Shown: piece after piece, positions 5,965 through 6,192 of the stretch
Layout: every line of letters begins with the position of its first letter
How positions within the stretch are numbered: position 1 is the first letter of the stretch
From: JBDGYE01 sp039584255
GTDB taxonomy: Bacteria; Gemmatimonadota; Gemmatimonadetes; Palauibacterales; Palauibacteraceae
DNA: 6,192 nucleotides
Assembly (NCBI GenBank): GCA_039584255.1
Contig: JBDGYE010000115.1
Span: 1-6,192 of the forward strand
Direction of reading: 5' to 3'
Position numbers and translations under genes: made by a program
Notes under the pieces: model-generated
Told to the model about the DNA's origin: nothing
What the model saw: the letters and a program-made list of their open reading frames with translations, nothing else
Databases searched by the model: none

Positions 5965-6192
5965 GCGTCGAGCGGAGGAGGAATCAGATTCTAGAGGCAT
6001 CGATTATCGCATCGGCCGCGCGAGCGTCCGGAGTCAGTGTAGTAGACCAATGTGTCCCTCCCGAAAAGTCTATCCGACAGTCTGTCCATGCCAAAAACAT
6101 CATCCCGGACTGATCGACAGAGATCGCAGAGTTGCAGTCCGCCATCGGCTGGTCACGCTACGGGCGGGGCTGTACTGAGACCTGCAGATTCA
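5965..6192. other. Apparently noncoding 3' flank, with an orphan Shine-Dalgarno-like sequence
   Basis: No gene is supported here. GGAGGAGG at 5974-5981 is as good a ribosome site as those of the genes upstream, but no ATG, GTG or TTG follows at working distance. An ATT at 5988 opens 41 codons to a stop at 6111-6113, whose third positions lack the strong G/C bias of the real genes. Small patterns seen are GCATCG repeated at 5997-6002 and 6009-6014 around the near-palindrome CGATTATCG (6001-6009), and a long-looped inverted repeat, GGACTG at 6107-6112 with CAGTCC at 6135-6140. No T-rich terminator was found. Confidence 0.5.

Noticed and set aside
4474..6000. A 508-codon open frame on the minus strand across the whole repeat gene, and a 326-codon one at 4575-5555
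   Set aside because: They are antisense shadows. The + strand gene has a signal peptide, a strong ribosome site and a coherent repeat pattern. The minus frames are repetitive only because the DNA beneath them is, and stops are rare in GC-rich antisense frames.
5988..6113. A 41-codon frame opening with ATT after the GGAGGAGG at 5974
   Set aside because: ATT starts are very rare, codon third positions are not G/C-biased like the neighbouring genes, and the peptide has no recognisable feature.
5924..6178. An 84-codon + strand frame overlapping the end of the repeat gene
   Set aside because: It begins inside the real gene in another frame and has a mixed, Arg-rich, unstructured translation with no ribosome site.

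Overview
The window is GC-rich bacterial DNA with four genes, all on the + strand and closely spaced. It reads as an accessory or envelope-related cluster from a Gram-negative lineage. Acidobacteriota, Myxococcota, Gemmatimonadota or a high-GC proteobacterium would all fit the codon use and gene types, but nothing here fixes the phylum. No rRNA, tRNA, transposase, CRISPR array or phage gene was seen.

Layout: (1) positions 2-268 hold the 3' end of a gene whose C-terminus looks like a fibronectin type III-like beta domain. Such domains are common at the end of zinc-finger anti-sigma proteins encoded just before CHAT genes, but the diagnostic N-terminus lies outside the window. (2) Positions 299-3256 encode a long TPR-CHAT protein: an apparent signal peptide, eleven TPR units locked at exactly 40 residues each, a helical spacer, and a C-terminal caspase-like CHAT domain with both catalytic residues (His845, Cys890). 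(3) Positions 3373-4512 encode an apparently exported protein with an IPT/TIG-like beta domain followed by an unrecognised domain with six cysteines. (4) Positions 4624-5964 encode an exported protein of four tandem ~84-residue repeats followed by a helical tail resembling a FIMAH domain. The last 228 bases are apparently noncoding.

How they may work together: the first two genes are about 30 bases apart and probably co-transcribed. The two exported-protein genes follow after gaps of 116 and 111 bases, each with its own strong, similar Shine-Dalgarno leader. Three consecutive products carry apparent export signals, so a plausible but unproven reading is an envelope module in which an exported TPR-CHAT protease acts on, or is scaffolded with, one or both cysteine-containing surface or periplasmic proteins. 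The first gene may link it to sigma-factor control.

The most distinctive signal is in the repeat protein. Its six mature cysteines form three pairs each exactly 56 residues apart, every pair bridging from one repeat to the next, and the unpaired positions at both ends of the array have lost their cysteine. The repeats are also nucleotide mosaics of one another, with amino-acid changes concentrated in one short segment.
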